A stretch of DNA of 64,000 nucleotides from Paracoccaceae bacterium (GTDB lineage: Bacteria > Pseudomonadota > Alphaproteobacteria > Rhodobacterales > Rhodobacteraceae). Position 1 is the first letter of the stretch. Every line of letters begins with the position of its first letter. The stretch lies in NCBI GenBank assembly GCA_020622085.1, contig JAHRYM010000002.1, positions 62,001 through 126,000 of the forward strand, in the 5' to 3' direction. The notes below the pieces were generated by a model. The model saw only the letters and a program-made list of their open reading frames with translations. It did not search any database and was not told the origin of the DNA. This document shows, in pieces, positions 63,228 through 64,000 of the stretch. The position numbers were made by a program, and so were the translations under genes.

Positions 63228-64000
63228 CGGGCGCGCCTTTCACGGATCAGCGCCTCAAGCGCCGACAGGTCATTCGGGACGCGGGTCACGCGTTCGGGGC
63301 GGTCGAACAGGTCGGACATGCGCGGCGGCAGGTCGGGGCGCAAGCCGGTCGCGGCCTCGACCGCGTCGGGGAATTTGGCGGGGTGGGCGGTGGCCAGCGT
63401 CACCATCGGCACGGTGCCCAGATGGCTTTCGGCCACTTTCACACCGACGGCGGAATGCGGGCACAGAAGCTCGGCGCTGGCCTTCAGCGTGGCGGCGATG
63501 GTGGCGCGGGTCTCGTCCTCGGACACGCGGCCCGAGGTGAAGATCTCGCGCAGCGATTGGAGCGCGCCCTGGCTGACGGTGAAGCCGCCCTCGGACTTCA
63601 TCTCGTCCATCGCCTGCGCGACCGCGCTGCCGTCGCGGCCATAGGCATCGAAGAGCGCACGTTCGAAGTTCGACGAAATCTGGATATCCATCGACGGGCT
63701 GATCGACGGCTTCACGCCATCCATCTGGTAGCGCCCGGTGCGCAGGCAGCGATCCAGGATGTCGTTCTGGTTGGTGGCGATCACCAGCTTGTCGATCGGC
63801 AGTCCCATCCGGCGGGCGATATAGCCCGCGAAGATGTCGCCGAAGTTGCCGGTGGGCACCGTGAAGCTGACCTTGCGGTGGGGGGCGCCAAGGCTGACGG
63901 CGGCGGTGAAAAAATAGACGACCTGTGCCAGCACCCGCGCCCAGTTGATCGAGTTGACGCCGGCAAGGCCCACCTCGTCGCGGAAGGCGAAGTCGTTGAA
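63224..64000 (-). CDS. thrC: Threonine synthase, C-terminal part
   Basis: 259 codons are in the window; the 5' end lies past the right edge. The visible part contains FNDFAFRDEVGLAGVNSINWA, VSFTVPTGNFGDIFAGYIA with the PLP phosphate-binding TGNFGD loop, and ATNQNDIL. The enzyme makes threonine from O-phosphohomoserine. It is first in a thrC-M16 peptidase-GNAT unit, with each junction overlapping. Confidence 0.92.
   Translation of the reverse strand, partial: FNDFAFRDEVGLAGVNSINWARVLAQVVYFFTAAVSLGAPHRKVSFTVPTGNFGDIFAGYIARRMGLPIDKLVIATNQNDILDRCLRTGRYQMDGVKPSISPSMDIQISSNFERALFDAYGRDGSAVAQAMDEMKSEGGFTVSQGALQSLREIFTSGRVSEDETRATIAATLKASAELLCPHSAVGVKVAESHLGTVPMVTLATAHPAKFPDAVEAATGLRPDLPPRMSDLFDRPERVTRVPNDLSALEALIRERRAR

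Noticed and set aside
1-64000. CRISPR arrays, prophage or insertion sequences
   Set aside because: No regularly spaced repeats, cas genes, phage structural genes or transposases were found; xerC is the chromosomal recombinase beside DUF484.

Overview
The window is GC-rich chromosomal DNA from an alphaproteobacterium, most likely a member of the Rhodobacterales (Rhodobacteraceae/Paracoccaceae). The call rests on gene pairs typical of that group (DUF484-xerC, priA next to a short transaldolase, an HU-like gene beside lon and a tRNA), a phosphatidylcholine synthase, a FprA-type ferredoxin-NADP reductase and many overlapping ATGA/GTGA gene junctions. The exact genus cannot be read from the sequence.

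Region 1 (1-18267) is uptake and hydrolysis. A polyamine-type ABC transporter (permease fragment, Tat-exported binding protein, ATPase) runs leftward, divergent from a LuxR-type regulator. An M17 aminopeptidase follows. Divergent from it is a peptide module: dppB-dppC-fused dppDF-dppA, then a D-aminopeptidase with the catalytic residues of the characterised enzyme and a proline iminopeptidase. A second complete peptide transporter (dppA-dppC-dppB-fused dppDF) lies downstream of a small terminator.

Region 2 (18440-37305) is the most interesting part. It is a catabolic cluster resembling the reductive nicotinate pathway known from the anaerobe Eubacterium barkeri. It contains a molybdenum hydroxylase (FAD subunit plus fused 2Fe-2S/Mo subunit), a 6-hydroxynicotinate reductase homologue, a UPF0280 (ApbE-fold) protein, two tandem 'amino acid synthesis' (PF06684) proteins, a 7Fe ferredoxin, a ferredoxin-NADP reductase, a GlxA/AraC regulator, a polyamine-type ABC transporter, an enamidase-like amidohydrolase, a MarR regulator, an MttB-superfamily methyltransferase and a fused MocA-XdhC molybdenum-cofactor maturation protein. 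Five near-identical 16-bp palindromes (core TATACAAATG) sit at the promoters of these units and at marR, so one MarR regulon very probably covers the cluster. The substrate is unknown; an N-methylated or otherwise substituted pyridine carboxylate would fit.

Region 3 (37302-53438) is mostly housekeeping: priA, transaldolase, DUF484, xerC, pcs, ogt, a LysR regulator, a DUF1127 protein, ileS with an odd AT-richer insertion, tRNA-Val(CAC), an HU-like protein, lon, an orphan LuxR receptor divergent from an HTH-less autoinducer-domain protein, and tgt.

Region 4 (53561-64000) holds mtnP and then a DNA methyltransferase gene whose middle has been replaced by a BglII/BstYI-type endonuclease plus MT-A70 methylase cassette. 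After that come an L,D-transpeptidase, a copper P-type ATPase ending in a long terminator, an FAD-linked oxidase, a GNAT acetyltransferase, an M16 peptidase and the 3' part of threonine synthase.
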